Counted from the stretch's first letter, positions 25,537 to 37,894 are shown. The stretch is DNA of 64,000 nt from Nissolia schottii (GCA_003254905.1 QANU01054459.1:38696-102695); one strand, 5' to 3'. Notes: generated by a model not told the origin, from the sequence alone. Made by a program: numbers and translations.

Positions 25537-25930
25537 CATGTGGTGCATGAAGGCGAGTCGCATTTGGGTCAAGCGGTAAAAGACAACGGACGCAACACTG
25601 TACCATCAAGTACAGCGGCACACCATCTTTGACTTTCTCTACCAAATATCTCATACCCTTAAGTGGTAAATGATGTATATATACTGCTACAAACACGTCT
25701 CTTCCGTTTGTGTTAAAATTAAGCAGAAAAAATGTAGGGGTAGAAAAGTCAAAAGTGTTTCGCCCTCCCCTCACTCCCCCATATTTATCGATTGAAATGG
25801 AGTCATATATGTTGAAAGTGAAATGAATTGAGTTATAGACCAATTTATTCTATTCACTCGTGACATTATGTTTTTTAAAAGATTATGATAATTTGGCGCC
25901 AAAATTTGAAAAGTGAGAGTCGCAACTCAC
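24288..25930. other. AT-rich intergenic DNA with a GAT triplet run
   Basis: No gene supported. A (GAT)n run of about 11 units at 25504-25536 makes a poly-His frame on the minus strand (25496-25843), which I do not accept as a gene. Confidence 0.5.
25504..25536. repeat. (GAT)n trinucleotide microsatellite
   Basis: Eleven near-perfect GAT triplets. Confidence 0.95.
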
Positions 25931-25939
25931 TATAAATTA

Positions 25940-26165
25940 CAATAAAAAACATTACATAACACCCAATTTTATATGCTCATACATACACCATTAATAATGC
26001 ACAAACTTTATTCTCACGAGTGCACAAACATTACAAACTTATAGATGATATTCTCAATTATACTTAATTAAGTGCACAAACATTATAGGCATTAAAACAC
26101 AAACTTTATGTATATAAGTATAGGGTGTATGTATAGTGTATATTTTTTGGTGTACGTGTAGCAGG
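25940..26165 (+). mobile_element. Small MITE, copy A of an inverted pair
   Basis: About 220 bp with imperfect inverted ends (both ends carry a 'catacatacacc'-like phrase reversed against the other) and internal 'gtgcacaaacattac' motifs. Its reverse complement recurs at 27970-28195 with high identity. There is no coding capacity and the superfamily is unclear. Confidence 0.6.
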
Positions 26166-26283
26166 ACTCAATTACAATTTATAAATACGAATTGCTTATG
26201 AATAAAAATGAAATAAACTATATAACTCGAGTCGTTGCATGTGAATATTCGGTCGCTATTCAAATAAATTTTTTTTAAGGAAA

Positions 26284-26582
26284 GTAAAATTTATGGTTTA
26301 AGATTTGTTTGCAATAAAGTAAAATAAAAGGAAAGAAACTACAAACTAAAAAGATTATGTGCCGAGGAGGGATCTTTGGGTTGAGATGAGGCGAAGAGCT
26401 CTTCTCCGAGTCGATGTAAAATTTATGGTTTAATATATGTGTGCAATAAAGTAAAATAAAAAGAAAGAAACTACAAACTAAAAAGATTATGTGCCGAATT
26501 GCTATCGGAGGGATCTTTGGGTTGAGATGAGACGAGAGATTCGAGAAATCTAGCTAGAGGCGAAGAACTCTTCTCCAAGGTG
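26284..26582. repeat. Direct tandem duplication, ~132-bp unit
   Basis: The phrase 'gtaaaatttatggttta' starts at 26284 and again at 26416. Both copies run through 'gcaataaagtaaaataaaa', 'gattatgtgccga' and 'ggagggatctttgggttgag'. The second copy has an extra ~35 bp (about 26535-26565) that the first lacks, so either the first lost it or the second gained it. Confidence 0.85.
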
Positions 26583-26676
26583 ATGGCTTCACGATCGTGG
26601 TCATGGGGTGGAGGCAGAGGGGGATCCACTTGCACAAACTCCAATAGTCTTGTCAGTGGGTGGCGGCCAGTGGTTT

Positions 26677-26760
26677 CACCACAAGAAAAATGCATATTAA
26701 CGACGAAATTTAGCGAGGGAAAATTTTCTCACTAATTCCTTATTGATTAACGAAGAAATA
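26677..26760 (+). mobile_element. CACTA-like terminus (tentative)
   Basis: CACCACAAGAAAAATGC at 26677 is one base from the CACTACAAGAAAA start typical of plant En/Spm elements. It is followed by short 'gcgagg' and 'tcacta' subterminal motifs and a 'gacga..tagcgagg' phrase repeated near 26845. The matching opposite end was not found, so the extent of the element is unknown. Confidence 0.33.
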
Positions 26761-27969
26761 GTGAGAATTTAGTGGCTAAAATGTAGATTTGTAGCAAAAA
26801 ATTAAAAAAATGAGGGGCAAAAAGTTCAAAGAAAAAATAATGACGAATTAGCGAGGACATGATCCTTTGTACAAGCATAAACACTCATCTAGCATGCAAC
26901 ATGATGAACCATTACGGTATATTCACACCACAAACTAGAAAATAGAGGAATTCAAGATAATCTTATAATACAATCAACACAACTTATGTGGGATTAGACC
27001 TAATCTCAATTCTACCCTTTTCCTAGGAGATTAAAGACATGACAATATATCAATTAACATACATTCAGTCCAAAACCTAAGAATGAACGAACATCTCAAT
27101 ACCATTGCAATGCATATTCATAATTAGACAAAGAGGACAAGAGAAAGAAACATAAATTGCATAAATATATTGAGAACAATTTCAAAAGAACCAAACCACA
27201 ACAATCCAATGATTCCTTGAGCCAAGGGTCACTCCTCCATTGGAAATGACCATTTTTGGCATCGATGATGAGCTTTGAAGTATCGCGGATCAAGAAATCG
27301 ACGACAAGCTTCAAGGTTCACCTCCTTCGTGAGCTTTAGACCTTGGTGGTCCCGCCTCTTTCATGAGCTCCGCCACTGGTGGTTGGTGAGTCATCGTGCA
27401 CAGTTGTAGAGTCCACTCAAGCAAGTAGAAATTAGGGTTAGGGGGAAATGAGAATATAAATGGGAGTTAAAAAGTTAAAACTTAATGACTGCCAAGAGTG
27501 AGTGTGAGCAATCGGTTTGGGTTGGGGCCTAAGAGTATTATTCATGGGAGGGGCTTAATTTTATTCACTTATCTTATTAGAAGTAATATTAAAATAAAAT
27601 AAATATGGAATTATTAAAATAACTGTTGAGACGTGTCACACCCGTTCCTATCCCATTTTTTTTAAGGGGCACTTTTGTCCCCCTTCCCCTTTCCATTGAG
27701 AAAATTTTCCTGTGAGAGTTCGGTGAGTGAAGGAATGCAAAGCGTGAGAGTGAGCAAAAGAGTGGAAGATTGAGCACGAACAGTTTGAGTGAGAGCACGT
27801 GCACGAGTTTGTGCACGTGAGTGAGCGTGGAGAGAGAGAGTGTGTGTGGAGCAATTGACAAATAATGAGTGAGCCTCATTTTATTTATATTTTGGTGCTG
27901 ATTGTACGGTGGTGACAATTCTATTGTACACCTTGCCGCATCCATATTAAAATTAAATCCTATTAATAT
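26761..27969. other. Non-coding DNA between the two MITE copies
   Basis: No gene recognised. Short frames on the minus strand at 27589-27945 are biased toward His, Ser and Leu, because the plus strand is rich in 'gagtgagag' motifs. Confidence 0.45.
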
Positions 27970-28195
27970 TGAGTCATGTTACGCATATACCAAAAAAATA
28001 TAAACCACACATACATCCTATATTTATATGCATAAAGTTTGTGTTTTAATACATATAATGTTTGTGCACTTAATTAAGTATAATTGAGAATATCATCTAT
28101 AAGTTTGTAATGTTTGTGCACTTATGAGAATAAAGTTTGGGCATTATTAATAATGTATGTATGAGTGTATAAAATTGAGTGTACGTAATATTTTT
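27970..28195 (-). mobile_element. Small MITE, copy B of an inverted pair
   Basis: Reverse-complement copy of 25940-26165, sharing 'gtttgtgcacttaattaagt', 'atcatctataagtttgtaat' and the terminal phrases. Together the two copies form ~220-bp arms of a potential 2.2-kb inverted repeat. Confidence 0.6.
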
Positions 28196-28345
28196 AATTA
28201 ATATTAGTTCAATTTAAACATAAGCATGAATAGGGAAAAAAAAAATTGCCATGCTATATGGTCACCAAGTAGATAACATACGAGTAGATTTTTCCATACA
28301 TATCTTATCTACCTAACATTCCTATATACAGCCATAAGCCTAAAT

Positions 28346-28463
28346 CTTCAATTGATTTTGAACTAAAAAAAAATTGCTGGCATGATTAGGGCGAAGAATT
28401 TGAGCTTCAATTGATTTCGAACTAAAAAAAAATTGCTGGCATGATTAGTGCGAAGAATTTGAG
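28346..28463. repeat. Perfect-register tandem duplication, 59-bp unit x2
   Basis: 'cttcaattgatt' through 'gcgaagaatttgag' occurs at 28346-28404 and again at 28405-28463 with only two visible substitutions, so the duplication is recent. Confidence 0.93.
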
Positions 28464-29261
28464 AGAGAAATCGAGAAGAAAGGAATAACGTATGAGTGGG
28501 TGCATCCTACGTATACCTATTTCATACAGAGTGACAGCTTCTTTCTTTCCCTTTCTAATCCTCTATTCTTCCACGCCACAATGGATGAAAAACACTTTTT
28601 TCAATTTAAGTGATAAAGTGGAGACGTTAGCTGCGGGACACAAAGGCATCTCCTTTTTCATCCAAACTTAGCTTTCAAATGCTAACGTTATTGCATTCGT
28701 CACCTCTTTTTCTTCCATTGGTCGTTGTTTCCCTCCCTCCGTCGCAACTATTACTGAGATTATTCTCCGTTACTTTTAATTTTGATTTTGGTTAATTTAG
28801 TCAGTCAGTTCTCACAAATTCCAGAAATGTTTTTACTCAATTTAGAAGGAATTTCAATTGTGAATAGAAAAATATTTTGTGTACACTAAGAAAGTATTCA
28901 TTGAGTGTCTATCAACATTAAATATTAATTTTTTTCTCTCTTCGACCCACTCTCCCTCAGTCACTCACGCTCTTCTCCTTCTCATCTCCTTCTTCTTTTT
29001 TCATTTTTTTCACTACAACCACACACTCTCCTTACATTTTTATTCCATTATTTCACTTGCAATTACTTTTTTTTTCATTATTCTATATTCTTCTTTTTTG
29101 TTTTCTCTTTTCTTGTTCTTTTCTCTTTTTTATTTCATTTCTTGTTTCTTTATTCATTTCCCCCCTTTTTTTGGGGTTCATCTTCATTTTCTTCTTCTTA
29201 AGACGTTATGGAGAGTATAAACGAAAACATTCTTCTCTGATCCATGTTGTTTGTATATTTT

Positions 29262-29900
29262 GTAATGCTTCTTATTAATGTAATGTTTGTTTGTTTATTT
29301 GTGTTGTAATGTTTGTTTATTTCTTTGTTTTTGTGTGGTGTAATGTTTGTTTACGAGTGTTGTAATGTTTATTCCTGAGTATTGTAATGTTTGTTTTTAT
29401 GTGGAGTAATATTTTAGCCTGGTGAAATATTTGTTTGTGTGTAATGTAGTGTTTATTTATGAGTGAAGTACATGGTTGTTTACGTCTTCATTTTTGTGTT
29501 ATGTAATGTTTGTTCATGCGTAATGTCATGTTTGTTTATATATGGTGTAATGTTTGTTTATGAGTTTTATAATATTTATTTTAGAGTGTTGTAATGTTTG
29601 CTTATTTGCTGTGTAATGTTTGTTTATGAGAGAGTGAGTGAGCAAGAGAGAGTGTGTTGTGGCTATTTAATTTGTGTGATGTCTCATTTTATTTTATTTT
29701 GTGTTTCAAATGTTTGTTTATTTGTTTTGTAATATTTGTTTACAAGAAAGCATGAGTGCGTGTGTTTTAGTGTGTGAGTGAGAACATGACAGAGAGTGCA
29801 ACGGTTACTTTTTGAAATGTAATGTGTTGTGTGTCCCATTTTATTTCACTTATGTACGTGAAAATGTTTATTAATCGATTTTGTAATGTTTGTTCATCTG
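29262..29900. repeat. Degenerate minisatellite of 'tgtaatgtttgtttatg' units
   Basis: At least 15 copies of a 'taatgtttgttta' core, spaced irregularly at about 20-35 bp and mixed with 'gagtgtt' spacers, cover some 640 bp. The pyrimidine-rich stretch just before it (28940-29190) yields long Phe/Ser/Leu frames that are compositional artefacts. Confidence 0.8.
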
Positions 29901-31530
29901 TGTATGAAGTATTTGTTTACACATCTATAATATTAGTAAACAACTAATAAATATTTTTTTTTGATGTACCTGTAGGATTTCTCGTTAATTTAGGCCTAGA
30001 TTGTATATTGAGGAGAAAATTTATCCTTCTAAACAAATAACAAATATTAGACAATGAGTCAATGACCTATACTAGTAATAAAACATTGATTTGTGGCGAA
30101 ATTTGGACATGCAAGGCTTGCAAATGTACAACTCATTTCCTCCTTTCAATGTTGGTTAGGGATAAGTGACGAGTAAGAGTCGCAAACAAATAAAATCAAC
30201 CATCTTTGTTTTATGAATCTCAACTCAAGGAGAAATTAAACATCTCTTCTAAAAAGTTAAGTGCCTAAAATAATAGTTTTGGTCTTCGAATTACAAGTAA
30301 CTTGGTATTCAACATCTTTTAGATCTTTGTTGATTCCCTGTGTTTCACCATTAGATTTAATTTTATTATAATTAATCAGTTGAAAATGCATCCACTTTAT
30401 TTTTGTCTTAAAATATAAAATATAACCTCGAAAGTATGTAATATTACTGATTGATCCCTTGAAAATATTTCACACACACAATCACCGAAAAGGTTTCTAA
30501 TTTCTTCGTGATTTTGGTGCAATGTGGAAGTCTGAAAATTTGATTGGTAGGTGACAATCAACGATTTAACCCTTAAATTTGTGTTAGATCAATGACGAGA
30601 GTATTTAGATACATTTTGAGTGAAAGATTTTCAACCCTCAATATAAATTCTAAATTACTATTTATAAATTCTAAATTATTATTTATATACTAACTAAACC
30701 TAGCTAGAGGTAATTATTGCATGAAAATACGCTCATTGTCTCAAAATTTCTCCATGTGCCTTGAGCAATTTATGCTTCTTTCGATTGGAACTTCATTTGT
30801 AACTGCTAAAAACATTTGTGAGAATAAGCATCGATCGTCGAAATAGCTTCCATTGACATGAGCTCTTGATAAGTGAGATCGATAAGCATGCTGTGATCAA
30901 CGGTTATCATGCTTGGTTCGACGTCCCTTAATAAATAAATGGTCTAATTCCACACTAAAAAGCTAGGTAAAGGAGTGATGCTTGCTTAGATATTATGAAG
31001 ACTATCTACAACACTGTTATTTTGACAACCAAAATACATATCACTGTAGATCAAACTGAGATGTGAATTTTCATAACAAATATAAAATTTAATTTAAAAA
31101 TTCTCATCCATCAAGTTTTCCTCTCTCACCAGTTTGTAATAAGTTTGTAATAACAGCAACAAAAGATTTGTAATATTATTCAATCAAGTTTGTAACAAAA
31201 AATACATTTTTATTGGAATATGTGCAAGTAAAGTGGAGCATAAGAGAGAGTGTATTTAATTAAATTGTCCACTTTCTCTCTCTTTTGCCACATTCACGTG
31301 TTTTTGTAAATGTACTTTTGGATTACAACATTGATAGAATAAAGTTCCAAACTTTTGTTGTTCTTGTTATAAGTTATTATCATGAGTTACAAACTTTATT
31401 AAATGACATTATTTTATTCAATATGAAGTTACACTCTCTCTTCTCTTCCACTCGCAAAAAAATTATTTAATTTTTTTTTTAAATTTCAAAAAATTCAAAA
31501 AAAATTATTTAAAAAAGTTTTAAAAAATTT

Positions 31531-31653
31531 CACGGCCCGCGGGCTTAACGGGCCGGTCCAATTTTTTTAAAATTTTTGATAGCCCTATTTTTTTGCATGT
31601 AAAATCCGTCTATTTAACCGGATAAACGAGCCGGACCCATTTTGACAGCCCTA
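31531..31653 (+). mobile_element. hAT element fragment, same family as 37895-38757
   Basis: The last ~120 bp match the right end of the intact copy at 37895-38757: 'gcgggcttaacgggcc', 'ttttttgcatgtaaa.tccgt' and the terminus 'ttttgacagcccta'. The corresponding left end was not found, so it is truncated or diverged beyond recognition. Confidence 0.7.
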
Positions 31654-32487
31654 ATTTTCTTTATGTGTATATTGGGACAAGTAATTCAGTGATGTCTAAT
31701 GTTGTTGTCCAAAAATTATTACTGATTTTATCTATATATGCTCTATCTCTAAGTAACGTGAAATTTTAATACCCTCTCACGTTCACGATTAGACATTTGG
31801 AGCGTAGAGTTTGTTGAACTAAAGATTTATGAGTCGACTCATTGACAATTTTAAAATATACTGTGATACCATTTTAAAAGAAAAAATGAATAATTTAACT
31901 CAACCTCAAAAACTCTTTCAACTAGTTGAATCCATATCTTAGTGAAATATAATTTCACTCAACAAAGTTATTCAAAGGCTGTAAATAAATGCATGAAACA
32001 GTGGAAAACCTAGCTTGCATTAGTTTTCATTTCTAAAAAAAACAAAATCCGCCCCACCCTGTTCTTCTTTCCTTTTTCTCCTTTTCTTTCTAAACCACCT
32101 ATAATTAGTTCTTTCAAGTTTCATCTAGATTAGACATCCTATGTGACTGAAATGTATATTGTATGTAGTGGAATAACACCTGGAATTTGCAAATGAATTA
32201 TTTTTTTTCAAAGTTCTCGGCAATGTATTTTTATTATAAAAATAGTTTTGGAGACGTTTCAAGACCCAAGTCAGACTATTCTCCCACCTAACACAATTAC
32301 ATGTTTGATTGTTAAATTAATCCTTTTGACTTGAGTAAACCCTATATGCTTTCGATTACGTTAATACCAAGTAGGTTGATGAGGGACTTCATATTTTTTT
32401 TTCATATATATTAAATCAAATAAAAAGCACTCACGCTGCGCATCTCAGACTTGGTCGTTTTGGATTTCTATGCTGAGATAAGAGATT

Positions 32488-32510
32488 ATTATTATTATTA
32501 TTATTATTTT
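32488..32510. repeat. (ATT)n microsatellite
   Basis: Seven to eight ATT triplets in an AT-rich context. Confidence 0.9.
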
Positions 32511-34654
32511 AAAAAGGCCAAATTGTACTAGGAAAATGCTCTAGAACCTAATAATATAAGCTGGAATACCCGTTCATGAAGTGATCACATGGTCACATGG
32601 TATGTTTGCTGAAGCAAATCGAAACTAGTCAAACATTCAGAATTTCATTCTAACACTGCTCCAGACATTTTAGCTAGTCTAAGGGTGACCAGATGCCCAA
32701 GTCGCTCCACTTTAATTATTTTCTATCTTTCTTCTTTCAACTCAAATATAGAAACAGTCAAAGCTTAAACGAAATGGATAATAACTTTTTTACTGGTTAT
32801 ATTGGTTTTAATTAGTGGGACTCGGCGATGTCACCAACAAGTGACCACAAATTTACACAAGTAAAAAAAAAATGGATTTTCTTTTTAATTATTATTCGGG
32901 GCTTGATTTAGAAGCTTTGGTTCTTTAAATAGATATATATATTGACTTAAAGGGTTCGGTGACTTGAAAGCTATGGAAGTGTTTTATAACATAAATTAGA
33001 CATGGCTGTCAAATTAATGCAAGTGTAATACAGGCAAAATCCCCAAAAGCAAATCTTGCCCTATAGTGGTGCCTCAAAAGTGAAAGATTATGTACTATCC
33101 AAATTCTAAGCTTAAATCACCAAAAGCGCGCCGCGGTGTCTTTTCAATCGTATGGGCCCCAACATGTTGGTGGAGAAGAAGGAGAAACCGTTCATACAAC
33201 GCGAGTGATTCTATTATTGTTGGGTATAAAACCGGGGGAAAATTTACTTTCACAAGGATTCTTAATGGATTTTCTTTTTGTTTGAAATACATTCTAGAAA
33301 TGTTTTTTTACAATTATATAGGTGGAGGTATTGAAATCGCTTCACTCTAGCGATTTCAAAATTTTATCTCATATAAATGTAAAATTTTTATTTACCCATG
33401 TTATGATAAACAATTAATTTGTACCCCATATAAATGTTAAAACCCTAAAACTGGAATCCAAACTCGGACCAAATTTAAACAAATGAATTAAGTGTGACAG
33501 AATAATGAATTTATAAATTCTTTTAAAGATATATTTTTAACTTAGTTTATTATTCATTAATATGTAATTTTACATTCGCACTTAAAATACAAACATTTAT
33601 ATTTCATCAAAGAAAAGATTTCATGCTTCATAACATGCAAATTATTGATTGATCTCAGGAAAAAAAAAGTAGTAATGAAAAGAGAAAAAAGAATCAATGA
33701 TTTAGGGTGGTTAAACTTTTGAATTAACTCGAGCTTACGATTTTATCATATAAAATGAACAAACTTCTGTGCAGATAATTCCATACAAATTTAAATAAAT
33801 TATTAATAAAATTAGTAAGCTCACGAGTTTGTTGAGCGAGTTTATTAAGTGCTCACAAATTTACTTAAACTTTAAAGTTTTCCATCTTTAAATGATTCAT
33901 ATGCTTTGGAGAGCATAGAATCATTTACTCCGCAGGAATATGCAACAAAATTTCACAGAACACAGATTTGAGCTAGCCAGCCAGAGTGTACACAATCAAT
34001 TAATGCAGCTGAACAAACTTTAATTGCAAAAAGATAACCTCGCCACCCAGATTGAGCCAAGCCCAAATTTAGGAGGAAAAAAACAAAAAGTTGCATTCAC
34101 ACTTCCCAGATGAAGCTTCCCTTTGAGCTTCCAAGGCCAAGTCCTAATCCCTGGGAGGGACCAATGACTCAATACTTGGGACAAGTAACAAACGTTGACA
34201 CGCTGCACATTTCAGTCAATCCCCTTAAATTCTACTAGCTCCAAATTCATTCAATACATGCGCGACTTTCCGATGCATTTAAGCAAAAATAGCCGTATTT
34301 AAAAACACAAACCCAAGTTAAGAACAAAGACGGAACCACATTGTTGCATACTTTCTAATTGCATTAATTAGGTTAATTAAGCTAAACAAGGCCACCATTC
34401 ATAGGCCATGTCTCCAATACACCCTTCATAATAATACTATAATATAATTATAATAAACGAACTATGCAACAGAAAATACACACACACAAAAAAAAAGGTT
34501 TTAAGAAAAAGAACAATACTACATCCATATCCATTCCCTTTTCCCAAATTTACAAACCAATCCTAGCTACGCCCCAATTATACCCTTGAACCCGCGGTAG
34601 GGGCAAAAGGGGTAAAAACAGAAGAAAAACTGGGGGAGAGTCTGATTTCAATTC

Positions 34655-35362
34655 TCACATAACTTTCCACGATTCCAGAGTTGGAAAGCTGGGGAAGGTG
34701 TCGAAATCCGCAGAACTGAGCGAAGAATTAGGAGCGTCCGCCGCCCCAACGGTCTGGGCAAAAGGGAGTGGGCCGGGGCCAGAAAGCCCGGGCCTAATTT
34801 CCGCCGAGTTTGAGCCCGCCACCTGCTGCTGGTGATGGTCAAGCAAGAACGCTGACGTGTCCAGCGTCGGCAAACACCCCGCCGCCGTAAACCTTCCTCC
34901 AGCGAAACCCCCGCATCCCAGTCTCTGGGGCTCTGGCTTCAGCACCGGCGCCATTCCCACCTGCGATGCTCCCCCGCCGCCAAACCTCACTCCGGTCACC
35001 TGCTGCACCATCTGCCGGAAGTTCGCCGGGTCCGCCGTGATGAACGTCGTCTGCGAGCGCTTCGACGCGCGCGACTTTCGCTTTGTCACCCTCCCGGTGG
35101 TCCCCGGGACCGCCGCGGGAGCGCGCCGCCTGGGCGCCGATTCCTGATCTGAGCCCCCGGAGATGCCGGAGACGGTCGGGGTGACAACGGCAGCGGCGGA
35201 GGCGAAGGGGGCGATGGCTTCGTCAGTGCCGCCGGAGATGGACATCTGAAGCGCCTTGGTTAAGGCTTCGGCGTCGCGGGCTATGTAATCGGCGAACCAA
35301 GTGTCGAGGGAGGGGCGGAAGGTCCAGGGCTCAATGCTGGCCATGTTGTCCGATGAAGCCAT
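34655..35362 (-). CDS. VQ-motif-containing protein (calmodulin-binding protein 25-like subgroup)
   Basis: Single-exon gene of 235 residues. The ATG at 35362 is the first ATG in this frame and has a good context (aacttcATGG). N-terminal residues 10-39 carry the subgroup-typical EPWTFRPSLDTWFADYIARD and EALTKALQ segment. A basic patch (RVTKRKSRASKR, 91-102) that may act as a nuclear signal is followed by TTFITADPANFRQMVQQVTG, which holds the VQ core FxxhVQxhTG at residues 115-124. The rest is Gly-, Pro- and Ser-rich and ends with a DFDTFPSFPTLESW tail. VQ proteins are plant nuclear cofactors that bind WRKY factors, and some bind calmodulin, in defence and osmotic-stress signalling. Genes of this class are usually intronless, as here. 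GC content is far above the neighbourhood. Family assignment is firm; the subgroup name is from memory of the conserved N-terminus. Confidence 0.93.
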   Translation of the reverse strand: MASSDNMASIEPWTFRPSLDTWFADYIARDAEALTKALQMSISGGTDEAIAPFASAAAVVTPTVSGISGGSDQESAPRRRAPAAVPGTTGRVTKRKSRASKRSQTTFITADPANFRQMVQQVTGVRFGGGGASQVGMAPVLKPEPQRLGCGGFAGGRFTAAGCLPTLDTSAFLLDHHQQQVAGSNSAEIRPGLSGPGPLPFAQTVGAADAPNSSLSSADFDTFPSFPTLESWKVM

Positions 35363-35459
35363 GAAGTTTGTTATAACTGAGATTTTTAGGTAAAAACTGA
35401 AGAAGGAAATGTTTTTGGTTATTCGGAGCGTGAGATTTGAGTGAAGGAAGGTGCGGTTG

Positions 35460-35504
35460 CTATTCAAGTGAGAGAAGAGTCATGATGGAATGGTCGTTTA
35501 GCAT
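35460..35504 (-). other. uORF in the VQ gene leader (14 codons plus stop)
   Basis: On the minus strand an ATG at 35504 opens a 14-codon frame that stops at 35460, 97 bases before the main start. A second in-frame ATG gives a 7-codon version. Whether it is transcribed depends on the true transcription start; the TATA-like site near 35610 would include it. Confidence 0.45.
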
Positions 35505-35605
35505 AGAAGTGTGGTTGTGTGAGATGTGAAGAGGGGGGGGAATGAAGGAAGGAGTGAAATGGAAATGGGAAGGGGGGGAGAATGAGGGAGTAGCGAGTGG
35601 GGGGT

Positions 35606-35614
35606 GATAAATAG
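35606..35614 (-). promoter_or_regulatory. TATA-like element of the VQ gene
   Basis: On the minus strand 'ctatttatc' lies about 245 bp before the start codon, within a strongly pyrimidine-rich region (35520-35700 on that strand) typical of plant core promoters. It is not a perfect TATA box. Confidence 0.3.
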
Positions 35615-35849
35615 GAAGAGGATAGAGAGGAAAGGAGAGGGGAGAGGAGGGTATTTTGGAGAAGGGGTAGGGGAAGAGAGAGAAGAAGGAAGGTGAGATA
35701 GAAACCGCGTTGTTCGGGAGACGAGAAGACACGCGTCCGATTGTCCGTACGGGATTGTGAGATAAGCTGATGGCGATGCTGAACTTGTCGTACTCCCAGT
35801 GGGACTCACTTGGGTCAGCTTAACCCAACCACGGTTCATTCCTTTTCCT

Positions 35850-36229
35850 TTTCTTTAAAAAAAGATTTTGTTGTTGTTTTTTTTTTTTTACCGAAAGATT
35901 TAGTTTTATTAGTACTATTTTTTGTTATGACATGGATTTTAATAGAAAATTAATCCTCTTTCACGTGGGTAATGTAAATTCGAATATGATCTCTACTAAT
36001 CATTTTGATAGATACATTGACTCTTTAATTAAAGCTCTCGGATTTCAATTTTGGAATGAAAATTTTTTTTATTGAGAAACCTCTATTTCCTTTAAAAGAC
36101 CTCAGTCAAGTCGGATTAAGTTAGTTAAATTCTTAATAATAGAGTTTAAATACTAGTGATTCAATTGAGATATAAAAAAAAATTAAATGTGATCTCTTTC
36201 CTTAAAACTATAATTTAACTTAAATTGAG
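35850..36229. other. Upstream flank of the VQ gene, nothing recognised
   Basis: AT-rich sequence with no gene or clear repeat. Confidence 0.45.
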
Positions 36230-37375
36230 TCAGCTTAACAAAAAAAGAAAGTGTCTTGCTCGAGATGCTACAAGCGTCTCGCGCGAGATGCATCCCAGAT
36301 AGTGTCTCGCGTGAGACACGCACCGTGTCAGCTCTGCCTTTTTTTTTTCATTTTGGGCGCATTTTCTAAGGCCTGGTCCATCTATTTGGTCACTCCCTCG
36401 CCTATATATAGAGCTTTCTTCCCCCCATTCCAACTTGCTTAGAGCTTAGACTCATTCTTCCCTATTAGAAGATTTCTGCTCAATTCTTTCTCCCTCTTAG
36501 GTGGGTTGCTACTCCTTCTTTTAGGATGGCTTAGGTAGTAGGCTCTAGCACTGCCACCGTGTTGGTGGTGGCCTACGGTGGTCCTCAGGATATCGTGGCA
36601 ATGTTAGAACGCCGTAGCAATGCTAGAATCGCTACTACGGGGCCTACCAGTTTAAAGTTTTGTTTTATGGGTTTTTGATAGTGGTTTCGGTTGGCTTTCC
36701 AGGTGCTAACCCCACGCCGCTAAGAGCCCCCAGTGCTAGCGTTCCTCTGTTTCGTGACATTCCGGGTGAGTGGTGGTCCCGGTGCGTCGGTGGTCCCACT
36801 TTGGTGGTCCACCAATTGAGTCAGTTATGCCATGACATGTTAGGGACTTATTAGATAATTTATTTAATTATAACATGCTAGCCAGATACATGTATGCTCA
36901 GTAATTGCTATATGTGTCATATTATGCCATGTGACATGTTATATATGTCATGCTATATTATGCTATGTTATGTTAGGACAAAGACCATAACCCATAGATT
37001 TGATATCCTTAGAGATACTAGGCTAGGTTTATACGAAAGACTTAATAATAAAGACTCCGATTAAGGCATAGACCTTAATAAGGGACAAGTTCTAGCTAAG
37101 ACAAGACTTGGTACTTAAGTTGTCCATTGTGACGCACCTCTCTTACATCGGAATCTTGTCCTAAGTATATGAGCATATTCCTCAGGCCGGACTAATAAAT
37201 AAAGATTAGTTAAATAGGACACATTTGTCATAATCGATAGTTTTAGGCCTTAACAACTTGGGTAATCAAAGACAGTTCCCTAAAAGACTTTACAAATAGT
37301 AGATCACAAGGTTGATGACTTAGAGGAATGTGGGGTCAATGACCTCGCAACCCAGACTCAGTAATAGATAGTTAT

Positions 37376-37545
37376 GAGCGTCAGGCTCCTCAGATTATGG
37401 TGTGTGTCCTTTCAAATTTAGCTGATTAGGTGAGCATCAAGCTCCTCAGATTATGGCATGCGTGCCCTTTTAGATTGAACAGATTAGGTGAGTGTCAGGC
37501 TCCTCAAACTTAGGGTATGCGTACCCTCACAAATATCTGGGTTGC
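37376..37545 (+). repeat. ~57-bp tandem repeat, three copies
   Basis: 'gagcgtcaggctcctcagat' and its variants start at about 37376, 37432 and 37490, each followed by 'tatgg..tgcgt.ccctt'. It lies inside the LTR-like block. Confidence 0.8.
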
Positions 37546-37894
37546 GTGCCTACTGGAACCACCCAGATTTATCTTGGCGAAGTGGGGTTGAGCTACGGCT
37601 CCCTCGAATTGTGCTCCTCCGCCAGGGATGTAGGCATACGTACACTAGATCAGTTTTATATTCCAACAGTTATACAGTTTATCCAGTTTACTCAATTATG
37701 CAATTTATTCAGTTCCTTTCATATAACAGTTTTATAATTGCCTTAATTGTTACATGGTCCTTCAGTATGTATATATATGTATCATATGTCATCATATAAT
37801 GTGTTGTATGCACTATTTGGGTAGTACCGAGGTACCCACCACTGAGTTGATAACTCACCCCTCTGTTAAAACCATTTTCAGATTTGGCTGAGGC

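Larger units (their letters stand above)
29901..34654. other. AT-rich intergenic DNA and 3' flank of the VQ gene
   Basis: No exon series seen. Contains a hAT fragment (31531-31653) and an ATT triplet run (32488-32510). The last few hundred bases probably include the 3' UTR of the minus-strand VQ gene. Confidence 0.5.

Noticed and set aside
25496..25843. 115-residue minus-strand frame ending in ten histidines
   Set aside because: The His run comes from a GAT microsatellite; no conserved motif or supporting promoter.
28879..29278. Phe/Ser-rich hydrophobic frames
   Set aside because: Low-complexity pyrimidine-rich DNA; no start context or domain.
34857..35147. 96-residue plus-strand frame opposite the VQ gene
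   Set aside because: Shadow of the GC-rich VQ coding sequence on the other strand.
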